A stretch of 64,000 bases of DNA, taken from NCBI RefSeq assembly GCF_018860705.1, contig NZ_JAHKQA010000004.1, forward strand, positions 62,001 through 126,000, in the 5' to 3' direction. Shown piece after piece: positions 46,607-54,908 of this stretch; position 1 is the stretch's first letter; each line of letters starts with the position of its first letter. Both the position numbers and the translations under genes were made by a program. A model generated the notes under the pieces. It saw only the letters and a program-made list of their open reading frames with translations, did no database searches and was not told where the DNA came from. Source of the DNA: Citreicella sp. C3M06 (GTDB lineage Bacteria; Pseudomonadota; Alphaproteobacteria; Rhodobacterales; Rhodobacteraceae).

Positions 46607-47206
46607 ATGAGCCATATCGACTACTATTTTACGGTGCTTTCGCCGTATGCCTATCTTGCCGGGCTGCAACTCGAAGAGATCGCCGCAAAGCACGGCGCCA
46701 GTATCACTTACAAACCGCTCGACATCATGGCGCTGTTTCCGCGGACCGGCGGCGCCAAGCCCTCGGAGCGCCATCCGATCCGCATGGAATATCGCGCCAT
46801 GGAACTCCCGCGTCAGGCGAGAAAGCGGAAGATGCCGCTGAACTTCAAACCGGCGCATTGGCCAACCAATGCCGCGCCTGCGTCCTACGCGATCATCGCG
46901 GCGCAAAATGCCGGCGGTGGCGATCTTGGCGCGCTGACCCATGCCATCCTGCGGGCGTCCTGGGTCGAGGAAAAGGACATCGCCGAAGACGAGGTGGTGC
47001 AAGCCTGCCTGAAGGAGGCCGGGTTCGATCCGTCCCTGACCTTTTCCGGTTTGCTGACCGGCGCCGAAACCTATGCGAGGAACCTCGAAGAGGCGGTGAA
47101 CGCAGGTGTCTTCGGCTCGCCCTTCTACGTGCTGGATGACGGGGCCAAATTCTGGGGTCAGGATCGGCTAGACGATCTGGACGCGCACCTGTCAGGTACG
47201 CTTTAG
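46607..47206 (+). CDS. 2-hydroxychromene-2-carboxylate isomerase family protein (DsbA-like fold)
   Basis: A 199-residue thioredoxin-fold protein of the GST-kappa/HCCA isomerase group. It opens MSHIDYYFTVLSPYAYLAGLQLEEIAAKHG, where the serine in SPYAYL replaces the DsbA cysteine, and ends with EEAVNAGVFGSPFYVLDDGAKFWGQDRLDDLDAHL, the family signature. Members isomerise hydroxychromene carboxylate in aromatic breakdown, but no such pathway is near. AAGGGG lies five bases before the ATG at 46607; a GTG two codons upstream is also possible. Confidence 0.87.
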   Translation: MSHIDYYFTVLSPYAYLAGLQLEEIAAKHGASITYKPLDIMALFPRTGGAKPSERHPIRMEYRAMELPRQARKRKMPLNFKPAHWPTNAAPASYAIIAAQNAGGGDLGALTHAILRASWVEEKDIAEDEVVQACLKEAGFDPSLTFSGLLTGAETYARNLEEAVNAGVFGSPFYVLDDGAKFWGQDRLDDLDAHLSGTL

Positions 47207-47208
47207 CA

Positions 47209-47355
47209 TCAGGCCTTGGGCTGAATCTGCCCGGTCAGGGCTGCCTTCTCGGATGCGACGGGAAGGCGGCCTGCCCACCAGATCGCTGCCCCTGACAGAC
47301 CAAAGAAGCCAAGGACGCAGGCAATCATCAGGGAAAGGACGAGAAGGGCGCTCAT
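47209..47355 (-). CDS. Small single-pass membrane protein (48 residues), function unknown
   Basis: A short frame, MSALLVLSLMIACVLGFFGL, continues through SGAAIWWAG to a 20-residue tail (RLPVASEKAALTGQIQPKA). One clear transmembrane segment covers residues 3-28, with a basic residue and proline just after it. It resembles CcoS in topology only and lacks that family's acidic tail. The ribosome site is weak. It is convergent with the isomerase gene, two bases from its stop. The reading frame is clean, but expression is not shown. Confidence 0.55.
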   Translation of the reverse strand: MSALLVLSLMIACVLGFFGLSGAAIWWAGRLPVASEKAALTGQIQPKA

Positions 47356-47827
47356 ATTTTTGATTCCGTGTTATTTGCTTTTGTCTGCCCATCAACGGGT
47401 CCGATCGTAAATTTGTTCCTAACGGTCGGGGGAGTCTCGCTCAAGATTGACGTCTGCGACAGTTGTGCAACAGGGTGTAGGCGTGGCGCGGATGCCACTT
47501 TTCTGCCACGGGTCGTCACAGGGCGAGGCGGCGACATTTTGGCAGGGCTTGCATGCAACGCTCTGAAAATGTGGCGTGACGGCGGCTGACCTGACCAAGC
47601 TGGGCAGGGGCGCGATCTGTCTCAAGGGCTGGCCCGCAGTGTCGAGCTACCGCTGGCACGCTGTGCCGTAAGGCGCTTTATGACCTGCGTGATGGCGCAA
47701 GGATGCATCGCGAACAGCTGCGCTTTTCCGCTCGCCAGCCATTCAGAAAGGGCCCACGCAAGCGTGATCAAGCAGCTCAGGTTTCATCGTGCCAAGGCCG
47801 GGAGGGCGCTGTCCGGGAACGGCTGGT
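47356..47827 (-). other. Intergenic region between the small membrane protein and plsY
   Basis: These 472 bases hold no convincing gene. A 73-codon plus-strand frame in the first half has no family marks. The main structure is the long imperfect palindrome at 47534-47572. The remainder up to plsY is mid-GC and featureless to the eye. Confidence 0.55.
47534..47572. repeat. 39-base imperfect palindrome with a TTGCATGCAA core
   Basis: The arms are ACATTTT and AAAATGT, inside them CAGGGC and GCTCTG (one mismatch), and at the centre the perfect palindrome TTGCATGCAA. The axis of the outer and inner parts agrees to within half a base. It could be an operator or an RNA hairpin; it ends without a T-tract. 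Confidence 0.6.
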
Positions 47828-48436
47828 CTAGTTCTTGCCGATCTTCGGTTCGATGCCCTTGCGCAGGCGGGAGATGTTCTCGCGGTGGCGCCAGAGGATC
47901 AGGGCCGTCAAGGCGATGGTCAGTGCCGTCATGTCATATTCACGCAGCAGGATCATCCACGCGGTCGACAGCACCGCCGCGACCAGTGCGCTCAGCGACG
48001 AAATCCGCCCCATCACCGCCGCCGCCAGCCAGGTGGCGCAGCTCATCAGGCCGACCGGCCAGCTCAGCGCGAGGATCAGCCCGAGGAAGGTCGCAACCCC
48101 CTTACCGCCCTTGAACTTCAGCCATGCGGGGTAGCAATGGCCCAGAAAGGCGGCGAACCCGGCCAGCTGCGCCGCGTCTTCCGCCGCCAGCCAGCGCGCC
48201 AGCAGCACCGCCACCGCGCCCTTGCCGCCATCGAGGAGCAGCGTTCCCGCCGCCGCCGCCTTGTTGCCGGTGCGCAGTACGTTGGTCGCACCGATGTTGC
48301 CCGAGCCGATCTTGCGCAGATCGCCAAGCCCCATGGCGCTGCTCAGCAGGATGCCGAAGGGGATCGACCCCAGCAGATAGCCCAGCACGGCCCAAAGGGC
48401 GAGCACGGCGGGCGTCGAGGTGATCTCGGGCAGCAT
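47828..48436 (-). CDS. plsY: Acyl-phosphate:glycerol-3-phosphate acyltransferase
   Basis: A 202-residue membrane enzyme that adds the first acyl chain to glycerol-3-phosphate from acyl phosphate. It shows the three PlsY motifs in order: GYLLGSIPFGILLS, RKIGSGNIGATNVLRTGNKAAAAGTLLLDGGKGAVAVLLAR, and CYPAWLKFKGGKGVATFLG. About five membrane segments. It begins three bases after the dihydroorotase-like gene ends, so it is the last gene of the pyrB cluster. Confidence 0.97.
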   Translation of the reverse strand: MLPEITSTPAVLALWAVLGYLLGSIPFGILLSSAMGLGDLRKIGSGNIGATNVLRTGNKAAAAGTLLLDGGKGAVAVLLARWLAAEDAAQLAGFAAFLGHCYPAWLKFKGGKGVATFLGLILALSWPVGLMSCATWLAAAVMGRISSLSALVAAVLSTAWMILLREYDMTALTIALTALILWRHRENISRLRKGIEPKIGKN

Positions 48437-48439
48437 GGG

Positions 48440-49720
48440 TCAGCTCCGGTAGACGGGTTTGCCGGCGACGAAGGTCGCCAGCACCTTGCCCTGAAGTCGG
48501 GCACTGTCGAAAGGGGTATTCTTTGATTTCGACTGAAGCTTGAAGCGATCCAGCACAAAAGGTTTGTCGGGGTCGAACAGCACCAGATCTGCGGGCGCGC
48601 TCCTTGCCATGCGCCCCGAGTCCAGCCCCAGCCGTTTCGCCGGGTTCAGCGACAGCGCGCGGAACAGGGTCGGCAGGTCAAGCTCGCCCGAATGGTAGAG
48701 CCGCAGCAGCACCGGCAGCATGGTCTCAAGCCCCACTGCGCCGCTGGCGGCTTCTTCAAAGGGCAGGCGCTTGGATTCCTCGTCTTGCGGGGTGTGAAAG
48801 CTGCCGATGATGTCGATCAGGCCGCTGCGCAGCGCCTCGACCGTGGCCTGCCGGTCGTCTTCGCAGCGCAGCGGCGGCTTGACCTTGAAGAAGGTGCGGT
48901 AGTCGGCCACGTCCATGTCGTTGAGCGTCAGGTGATGCATCGAGGTGCCCGCCGTGACATCCAGCCCGTTGGCGCGGGCACGTTCCAGCGGGGGCAGGGC
49001 GCGCGCGGTGGTGATCTGGTCGGCGTGATAGCGCACGCCGGTCATCTCGACGAGCGCGAGATCACGATCAAGACCCATGCGTTCGGCCATCGGCGACACG
49101 GTGGGCAGGCCGCGCAGGGTGGCGAACTTGCCGCTGGTGGCCGCGGCACCTTGCGACAGGCCCGGCTCTTGCGGGTGGCAGAGCACCAGCGCGCCAAGGC
49201 TGCGGGCATAGCTCATGGCGCGGCTGAGCACCTTGGTATCGGTGCAGACATGGTCGCAATCGGTAAATGCGACGGCCCCGGCATCCAGCAGAAAGCCGAT
49301 TTCGGTCATTTCGCGGCCCAGACGGCCCTTGGTCAGCGCGGCCATCGGCAGCACGTTGACCAGCGCGTCGTCCTTGGCGCGGTCCTTGATGAATTCCAGC
49401 ACCTCGGGGGTGTCGATGGGTTGGGCGGTGTCGGGGCGGGTGACCATGGTGGTCACGCCTCCGGCGGCGGCGGCCAGCCCGGCGGACTTGTAGCTTTCCT
49501 TGTGGCGCTCGCCCGGCTCGCCGACCTTGACGCCGATGTCGATGATGCCAGGGGCAAGAAACGCCTCATCCGCGTCGATGCGGGTGGCGTCGATGGCTTC
49601 GGGGAAGGGCGTCTCGAACAGCTCGGCGATAAGGCCATCCTTGAGCAGGACGGCGCCGGGGCGGATGCTGCCCGCCTCGGGATCGACGAGGCGCGCGTTG
49701 GTGATAAGCGTGGCGGTCAT
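48440..49720 (-). CDS. pyrX: Dihydroorotase-like protein lacking metal ligands (PyrX / PyrC' type)
   Basis: A 426-residue amidohydrolase-fold protein aligned with dihydroorotase over its length. The metal-binding HxH of active enzymes (PGLIDLHVHLREPG) is replaced by APGIIDIGVKVGEPGERHKES, with G63 and K65 where the histidines belong. The late aspartate of the ATDHAPH motif is also gone (DIIGSFHTPQDEES). Such non-catalytic homologues are known next to pyrB in Pseudomonas, where they support the carbamoyltransferase assembly. A true dihydroorotase should be elsewhere in the genome. Confidence 0.85.
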   Translation of the reverse strand: MTATLITNARLVDPEAGSIRPGAVLLKDGLIAELFETPFPEAIDATRIDADEAFLAPGIIDIGVKVGEPGERHKESYKSAGLAAAAGGVTTMVTRPDTAQPIDTPEVLEFIKDRAKDDALVNVLPMAALTKGRLGREMTEIGFLLDAGAVAFTDCDHVCTDTKVLSRAMSYARSLGALVLCHPQEPGLSQGAAATSGKFATLRGLPTVSPMAERMGLDRDLALVEMTGVRYHADQITTARALPPLERARANGLDVTAGTSMHHLTLNDMDVADYRTFFKVKPPLRCEDDRQATVEALRSGLIDIIGSFHTPQDEESKRLPFEEAASGAVGLETMLPVLLRLYHSGELDLPTLFRALSLNPAKRLGLDSGRMARSAPADLVLFDPDKPFVLDRFKLQSKSKNTPFDSARLQGKVLATFVAGKPVYRS

Positions 49721-49861
49721 GGGGCAGTGTCCATCGTCGGGTCTGGCACGGGGCGGCGTTTTGGCTTGATCCGTGAGTATGCGAGCAAGGAGGGAAGGAA
49801 AAGGGTCATGCGCCGCTGCCTCGGGCTATCCGGTCGGCAGCGCGGCTGGGCAAATGGCGGA

Positions 49862-50407
49862 TCATGAGATCTGCGCCAGCGTGCCCGCGATCAGCACCAC
49901 CAGCAGGGCGATGGCGATCAGCGTGATATACATGGCCCGGCGGCTGCCTGGACGGGCGTCGTCGCTTGCCGGATCGGCGCTGCGCCATGCCGCCTTGCTG
50001 CGCAGGGCGGGGCCGCGCGGACGCGGGGCGGCCTCGGCAAAGGTGGCGACCCAGCGCAGCGGCGCCGCGATGGTCAGCTCTTGGCTGGCATGATCGAACG
50101 CCTGACTCGGCAGCACCACGACATGGCCCCGGAGCGCATCGATGCGCGGCTTCATGTCGCCAAGTTCCGCCTCGGGGATGGCGTAGGCGCTGCGCAGATA
50201 CTCCGACAGGGCCATGTCGCCAAGATCTTCGATATTGACCACATCGACAAAGGCCGGGCGCAGCTGCGCCGCGCCAAGCCCGTATTTCAGCGGGTATTCC
50301 CCGGTGCCTGCCTGCGTGGTGAAGCGTTCCACCGCCTGCGGCGGCAGGTCGAGGTGAAACAGCCGGACAACCCCTGTTTCCGAGCCGTTCACCTGCATCT
50401 TGGTCAT
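49862..50407 (-). CDS. Tail-anchored protein of unknown function in the pyrB cluster
   Basis: A 181-residue protein with a soluble N-terminal part ([21 protein letters not shown] ... [44 protein letters not shown]) and one C-terminal membrane segment ([24 protein letters not shown]) with almost nothing after it. That makes it a tail-anchored inner-membrane protein facing the cytoplasm. Its ATG overlaps the pyrB stop by four bases. The conserved place between pyrB and the dihydroorotase-like gene suggests a link to them; none is proven. I do not recognise the family. Confidence 0.75.
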   Translation of the reverse strand: MTKMQVNGSETGVVRLFHLDLPPQAVERFTTQAGTGEYPLKYGLGAAQLRPAFVDVVNIEDLGDMALSEYLRSAYAIPEAELGDMKPRIDALRGHVVVLPSQAFDHASQELTIAAPLRWVATFAEAAPRPRGPALRSKAAWRSADPASDDARPGSRRAMYITLIAIALLVVLIAGTLAQIS

Positions 50408-51354
50408 GCCGACAGCTCCGTCGGACGGGCGCGCAGGTTGCGGGCGAGCAGATCCATGCAGGCCATGCGCACCGCGACGCCCATTTCCACCTGTTCCTGA
50501 ATGACCGAGCGGTTGATGTCGTCGGCCAGCGTGCCGTCGATCTCGACCCCGCGGTTCATCGGGCCGGGGTGCATGACGATGGCGTCGGGCTTGGCGACGC
50601 TCAGCTTTTCGGCGTCGAGGCCGAAGCGGTGATAATACTCGCGCTCGGACGGGATGAAGCCGCCGTCCATGCGCTCTTTTTGCAGGCGCAGCATCATCAC
50701 CACGTCGGCGTCGGCAAGGCCTTCGCGCATGTCCTCGTAGATCTCGACGCCGAAGTCCTTCAGCACCGGCGGCACCAGCGTGGTGGGGCCGACTAGGCGG
50801 ATGCGGTTTTCCATCTTGTGCAGCAGCAGGATGTTGCTGCGGGCCACGCGCGAATGGGCAATATCGCCGCAGATCGCGATGTTGAGCCGGTGCAGACGCC
50901 CCTTGGCACGGCGGATGGTCAGCGCATCCAAAAGCGCCTGCGTGGGGTGTTCGTGCCGCCCGTCACCGGCATTCAGCACGGCGCAGTTGACCTTTTGCGC
51001 CAGCAGGTCCACCGCGCCTGAATGCGGGTGGCGCACCACCAGAAGATCGGGGTGCATGGCGTTCAGCGTCAGCGCCGTGTCGATCAGCGTCTCGCCTTTC
51101 TTGATGGAGCTGGCCTGCATCGACATGTTCATCACATCCGCGCCCAGCCGCTTACCCGCGATCTCGAAGCTGGCCTGCGTGCGGGTGGAGTTTTCAAAGA
51201 ACATGTTGATCTGGGTCAGGCCCGCCAGCGCGCTCGAATGCTTTTCGCGGCGGCGTGACAGCGTCACGTATTGCTCGGCAAGATCGAGGATGGTGGTGAT
51301 CTCGTCGGGGCGCAGGGGCTCGATGCCCAGAAGGTGACGCTGGTCGAAACGCAT
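50404..51354 (-). CDS. pyrB: Aspartate carbamoyltransferase catalytic subunit
   Basis: A 316-residue enzyme that condenses carbamoyl phosphate with aspartate in pyrimidine synthesis. The carbamoyl-phosphate loop STRT is in [22 protein letters not shown] near residue 55. Later marks are [22 protein letters not shown] and [14 protein letters not shown]. The ATG at 51354 has AGGAG seven bases upstream. It heads the cluster pyrB, tail-anchored protein, dihydroorotase-like, plsY. No pyrI regulatory gene is present. Confidence 0.97.
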   Translation of the reverse strand: MRFDQRHLLGIEPLRPDEITTILDLAEQYVTLSRRREKHSSALAGLTQINMFFENSTRTQASFEIAGKRLGADVMNMSMQASSIKKGETLIDTALTLNAMHPDLLVVRHPHSGAVDLLAQKVNCAVLNAGDGRHEHPTQALLDALTIRRAKGRLHRLNIAICGDIAHSRVARSNILLLHKMENRIRLVGPTTLVPPVLKDFGVEIYEDMREGLADADVVMMLRLQKERMDGGFIPSEREYYHRFGLDAEKLSVAKPDAIVMHPGPMNRGVEIDGTLADDINRSVIQEQVEMGVAVRMACMDLLARNLRARPTELSA

Positions 51355-51505
51355 GTGGGGGCTCCTGTCGGTCTTGCAGCGGTTATAGAAAGACGGCGGC
51401 GGCGCGACAAGGGTCGGCCGAGACTGGCCGCATTTGAATGAACTTGGCAAGGCACAAGCGATCTTGGCCATTTCCGGCGGCGCGGCAGGCGGATAGGATG
51501 GGCGC

Positions 51506-52291
51506 ATGGATTCGGCATCGGACATGGATTGGCACGCGGCGCGGGCGGCGCTGGAATGGCAGCTAGAGCTGGGCGCCGATGAATGCATCGCCGACGCGCC
51601 CGTCGACCGCTTTGCCGCCGAGATCGAGGCGCGCGAAGCCAAGGCCGCGCCCGTGGTTGCCGCGCCGATGGCCGGACAGGTCGCGCCCGCCGTCGAGCAG
51701 GACCCGGTGCAGGAGGCAGAGCGCGCCGCCGCCGGGGCCGCCACGCTCGAGCAGCTGCGCGAGGCGATGGCGGCGTTCGATCTGTGCGATCTGCGCCATG
51801 GCGCCCGTAATCTGGTGTTCTGCGACGGGGTGCCGGGCGCAAAGGTGATGATCGTCGGCGAAGCGCCGGGGCGCGACGAGGACCGGCAGGGCAAGCCCTT
51901 TGTCGGGCGCGCGGGGCAATTGCTGGACAAGATGCTTGCCGCGATCGGGCTGTCGCGCAGCGAAAATGTCTATATCACCAATGTGCTGCCGTGGCGGCCT
52001 CCGCAAAACCGCGATCCGCGCCCCGCAGAAATCGCCATGATGAAGCCGTTTCTGGCGCGTCACATTGCGCTCGCCGATCCCGATCTGCTGCTGATCGTGG
52101 GCAATATCTCGTGCAACGCGCTGCTGGGCAAGACCGGCATCACCCGTCTGCGCGGCCATTGGGCCGAGGCCGAGGGCCGCCCCGCGATCCCGACCTTTCA
52201 CCCCGCCTATCTGCTGCGCCAGCCGCAGGCCAAGCGCGAGGCATGGGCCGACATGCTGGCGCTGTCCGCCCGGCTGAGGGCACTGAAATGA
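51506..52291 (+). CDS. Uracil-DNA glycosylase family 4-like protein without the usual Fe-S cysteines
   Basis: A 261-residue protein. After an Ala-rich N-terminal extension of about 85 residues the glycosylase domain has the motifs [31 protein letters not shown] (uracil-binding), [22 protein letters not shown] and [13 protein letters not shown]. In canonical family 4 enzymes the second region reads NVVKCRPPxNR and a further cysteine follows; here those positions are W and M. The 4Fe-4S ligands therefore seem lost. The product probably still removes uracil from DNA. Confidence 0.82.
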   Translation: MDSASDMDWHAARAALEWQLELGADECIADAPVDRFAAEIEAREAKAAPVVAAPMAGQVAPAVEQDPVQEAERAAAGAATLEQLREAMAAFDLCDLRHGARNLVFCDGVPGAKVMIVGEAPGRDEDRQGKPFVGRAGQLLDKMLAAIGLSRSENVYITNVLPWRPPQNRDPRPAEIAMMKPFLARHIALADPDLLLIVGNISCNALLGKTGITRLRGHWAEAEGRPAIPTFHPAYLLRQPQAKREAWADMLALSARLRALK

Positions 52292-52818
52292 GCGCGCTTC
52301 TGGCATTGGTGCTGCTGGCGGCTGAAAGCTTTGCCATCGATTACGGGCAGGTATTTCGCGACCATGCTGATGATATCATGGTGGCCGAACCGGGGGTGCT
52401 GCATCTGGAATTGCCGGGGCCGGTGATCCTTGAACGGCGCGGCAAGCGCTTCCACGCCGAGGATCAATCGGGCTGGGGGCCTGCGGGCTGCGCCATCGAT
52501 CGCTTGTTTGTCGCCGGAGCGGCGGTGACCGCCTGCCCGGATATGTTCTCGCCCGAGCAGCGCGACCGCGTCGCCAGCCAGCTGATCCGGGGCGTGCAGT
52601 TCTTTGCGCTCAACACCGTGCCACAGATGAGCGAGACCGCCGCAACCGAGGCGATGCTGGGCGAACTGGCCCGCCGGCGCGATCGTCTGTCGTTGCTCTG
52701 CGTTCCGGGCGAGCCGGAACTGGCCTTTGCCGCCCATATCGCCGAGGATCAGTCCATCGCGCGCTTCGGCAAGATCTTTGCCGCGCCGCGACTGCCCGTT
52801 CTCGAACCATGCAGGTAA
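52288..52818 (+). CDS. Exported protein of unknown function
   Basis: A 176-residue protein opening [20 protein letters not shown], a short signal peptide or anchor. Four cysteines are visible (GPAGCAIDR, VTACPDMF, LSLLCVPGE and the C-terminal EPCR), which could form disulfides in the periplasm. The start overlaps the uracil-glycosylase stop (AATGA), and it ends just before moaB, so the three may share an mRNA. I recognise no family. Confidence 0.6.
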   Translation: MSALLALVLLAAESFAIDYGQVFRDHADDIMVAEPGVLHLELPGPVILERRGKRFHAEDQSGWGPAGCAIDRLFVAGAAVTACPDMFSPEQRDRVASQLIRGVQFFALNTVPQMSETAATEAMLGELARRRDRLSLLCVPGEPELAFAAHIAEDQSIARFGKIFAAPRLPVLEPCR

Positions 52819-52822
52819 TATC

Positions 52823-53365
52823 ATGTCGCGCATCGACGACTCTAGGGATTTCATCGCGGTCCGTATCGCCGTTCTGACGGTCAGTGACACCCGCTCGCTG
52901 GCCGAGGATCGCTCTGGCGATACGCTGGTGCAGCGGCTGACCGACGCCGGGCATATCCTTGCCGCCCGTGACATCTGTACCGACGACCGCGCCCTGATCG
53001 CGGAGCGGCTGCGCGCCTGGGTGGCAGACCCGCAGATCGACGTGATCCTGTCGACCGGAGGCACCGGTCTGACCGGGCGCGATGTCACCGTCGAGGCGCA
53101 TCGCGATGTCTATGAAAAGGAAATCGACGCTTTCGGCACGGTTTTCACCATCGTGTCGATGCAAAAGATCGGTACCAGCGCGGTGCAAAGCCGCGCCACC
53201 GGCGGCGTTGCCGGGGGCACCTATCTGTTTGCGCTGCCCGGCAGCACCGGCGCCTGCAAGGATGCATGGGACGAAATTCTGAGCCTTCAGCTCGATTACC
53301 GGCACCGTCCCTGCAATTTTGTCGAAATTTTTCCACGTCTGGACGAGCACAAGCGGCGGAAGTGA
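52823..53365 (+). CDS. moaB: Molybdenum cofactor biosynthesis protein MoaB
   Basis: A 180-residue protein of the MoaB/MogA family, which adenylates molybdopterin. The molybdopterin-binding loop is VILSTGGTGLTGRDVTVEAH near residue 75, with TVSDTRSLAEDRSGDTLVQRLTDAGH near the start and FALPGSTGACKDAWDEILSLQLDYRH later. The ATG at 52823 begins five bases past the upstream gene. It could function like MogA; the two are hard to separate by sequence. Confidence 0.93.
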   Translation: MSRIDDSRDFIAVRIAVLTVSDTRSLAEDRSGDTLVQRLTDAGHILAARDICTDDRALIAERLRAWVADPQIDVILSTGGTGLTGRDVTVEAHRDVYEKEIDAFGTVFTIVSMQKIGTSAVQSRATGGVAGGTYLFALPGSTGACKDAWDEILSLQLDYRHRPCNFVEIFPRLDEHKRRK

Positions 53366-53384
53366 CGCAATCGTGCGTATCAGT

Positions 53385-53405
53385 CAGGATGCACGACGCA
53401 TCCTG
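53385..53405. other. Hairpin CAGGATGC-ACGAC-GCATCCTG after moaB
   Basis: A perfect 8-bp inverted repeat around five bases, 20 bases past the moaB stop and 55 bases before the efflux adaptor. No T-tract follows, so an operator for the efflux pair is as likely as a terminator. Confidence 0.5.
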
Positions 53406-53460
53406 AACAGATAGACTTTCGTGAATAGACACGCCGCCCCTTGCCGCAGGACGACGCCCC

Positions 53461-54906
53461 ATGCGATTTCTTCGCCAGAGCCTTATCGGTTTGTTCCTTG
53501 TTTCCCTGACGCTTGGCCTGCTGGTCTGGGCGGGGGTGCTGGTGCAGGGGGCGGTGCAATCGCGGCTGAACGACACGCCGCGCATGCCGCAATCGCGCGA
53601 ACGGGTGTTTGCGGTGAACGTGGTGCCGGTACAGTTCGAAACCGCAACCCCGGTGCTGACCGCCTTTGGCGAGGTGCAAAGCCGCCGCACGCTGGAATTG
53701 CGCACCGCCGTGGATGGCGTGCTGACCGATTTCGCGCCGCAATTCGTCGATGGCGGGCGGGTGGCGGCGGGCGCGCTGCTGGCCCGGATCGACCCTGCCG
53801 ACATGCAGGCGGCGCTTGACAGCGCAGACAGCGATCTGGCCGACGCCGAGGCCGAACTGCACGAGGCACGCCGCGCCGTAGAGCTGGCCGCCGAGGCGCT
53901 GGCGGGAACCGAGGAACAGGCGCGGCTGCGCCAACAGGCGTTCGAGCGGCAACAGGATCTGGAACAGCGCAGCGTCGCCACTGCCGCGCAGGTCGAAGAG
54001 GCAGAGCTTGCCGCGTCGAGCGCGCGCCAGTCGGTGACCACGGCGCGCCAGTCTCTGGCCAGCGCCGAGGCGCGCGTCGATCAGGCGCAAACCGCGCTGG
54101 CCCGCGCCCGTATCGCCCGCGACGAGGCCCGGCGCCGCCTTGACGAAACCCGGATCTGGGCGCCCTTCGACGCCCAGCTGTCGGATGTGACCGTGGTCGC
54201 GGGTCGCCGGGTTTCGGCGAATGAGATGCTGGCCATGCTGGTCGATCCTGATGCGCTTGAAGTGGCATTTCGGGTCTCGGTGCAGCAATACGCACGGCTT
54301 CTGGGCGAGACGGGGAGCTTGGGCGACGCGCCGGTGCGCGTGGTGCAGGATCTGCAGGACGGGCAACTGGAAACCACCGGTCATCTCACCCGCGAAGGCG
54401 CGGCGGTGGGCGAGGGGCAGACCGGGCGGCAACTTTACGCGACGCTGGACCGGGCGGCGGGCTTTAAGCCCGGTGATTTCGTAACCGTGCAGGTGAGCGA
54501 GCCGCCGCTGCGCCGGGTGGCGCGCCTGCCCGCCACCGCGCTGGACGCGGCGGGCGAGGTGCTGGTGATCGGCGCCGGGGATCGGCTCGAGGCGCTGCCA
54601 GTGACGTTGCTGCGCCGACAGGGCGACGAGGTGCTGGTGCGCGGCGCGGCCATCGAGGGCCGCAGCGTTGTGGCGCAGCGCACCCCGCTGCTGGGCGCGG
54701 GCATCAAGGTGCGCCCGCTCAACGCCGAACCCGAACCCGAAGCGATGCTGGAGCTGGACGCCGAGCGCCGCGCGCGACTTGTCGCCTTTGTCGAGGCGAG
54801 TACCCGGATGCCCGCCGAAGCGCGCCAACGCATCCTTGGGCAGCTGGCGCAGGACAAGGTGCCTGCCTCGGTGGTGGCCCGGCTTGAAGAGCGGATGGGA
54901 AGCTGA
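53461..54906 (+). CDS. RND efflux periplasmic adaptor (membrane fusion protein)
   Basis: A 481-residue adaptor anchored by one N-terminal segment (LIGLFLVSLTLGLLVWAGVLV). The lipoyl-like half TLELRTAVDGVLTDFAPQFVDGGRVAAGALLARIDP is at about residue 75. It is followed by a long Ala/Glu/Arg coiled-coil hairpin (residues 120-225) and the second half RIWAPFDAQLSDVTVVAGRRVSANEMLAMLVDP. It would bridge the RND pump to an outer-membrane channel. The pump gene begins two bases after it. No TolC-like gene is near. Confidence 0.93.
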   Translation: MRFLRQSLIGLFLVSLTLGLLVWAGVLVQGAVQSRLNDTPRMPQSRERVFAVNVVPVQFETATPVLTAFGEVQSRRTLELRTAVDGVLTDFAPQFVDGGRVAAGALLARIDPADMQAALDSADSDLADAEAELHEARRAVELAAEALAGTEEQARLRQQAFERQQDLEQRSVATAAQVEEAELAASSARQSVTTARQSLASAEARVDQAQTALARARIARDEARRRLDETRIWAPFDAQLSDVTVVAGRRVSANEMLAMLVDPDALEVAFRVSVQQYARLLGETGSLGDAPVRVVQDLQDGQLETTGHLTREGAAVGEGQTGRQLYATLDRAAGFKPGDFVTVQVSEPPLRRVARLPATALDAAGEVLVIGAGDRLEALPVTLLRRQGDEVLVRGAAIEGRSVVAQRTPLLGAGIKVRPLNAEPEPEAMLELDAERRARLVAFVEASTRMPAEARQRILGQLAQDKVPASVVARLEERMGS

Positions 54907-54908
54907 CG

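Noticed and set aside
47368-47589. A 73-codon plus-strand frame with several cysteines
   Set aside because: No ribosome site or recognised motif, and it crosses the long palindrome at 47534.
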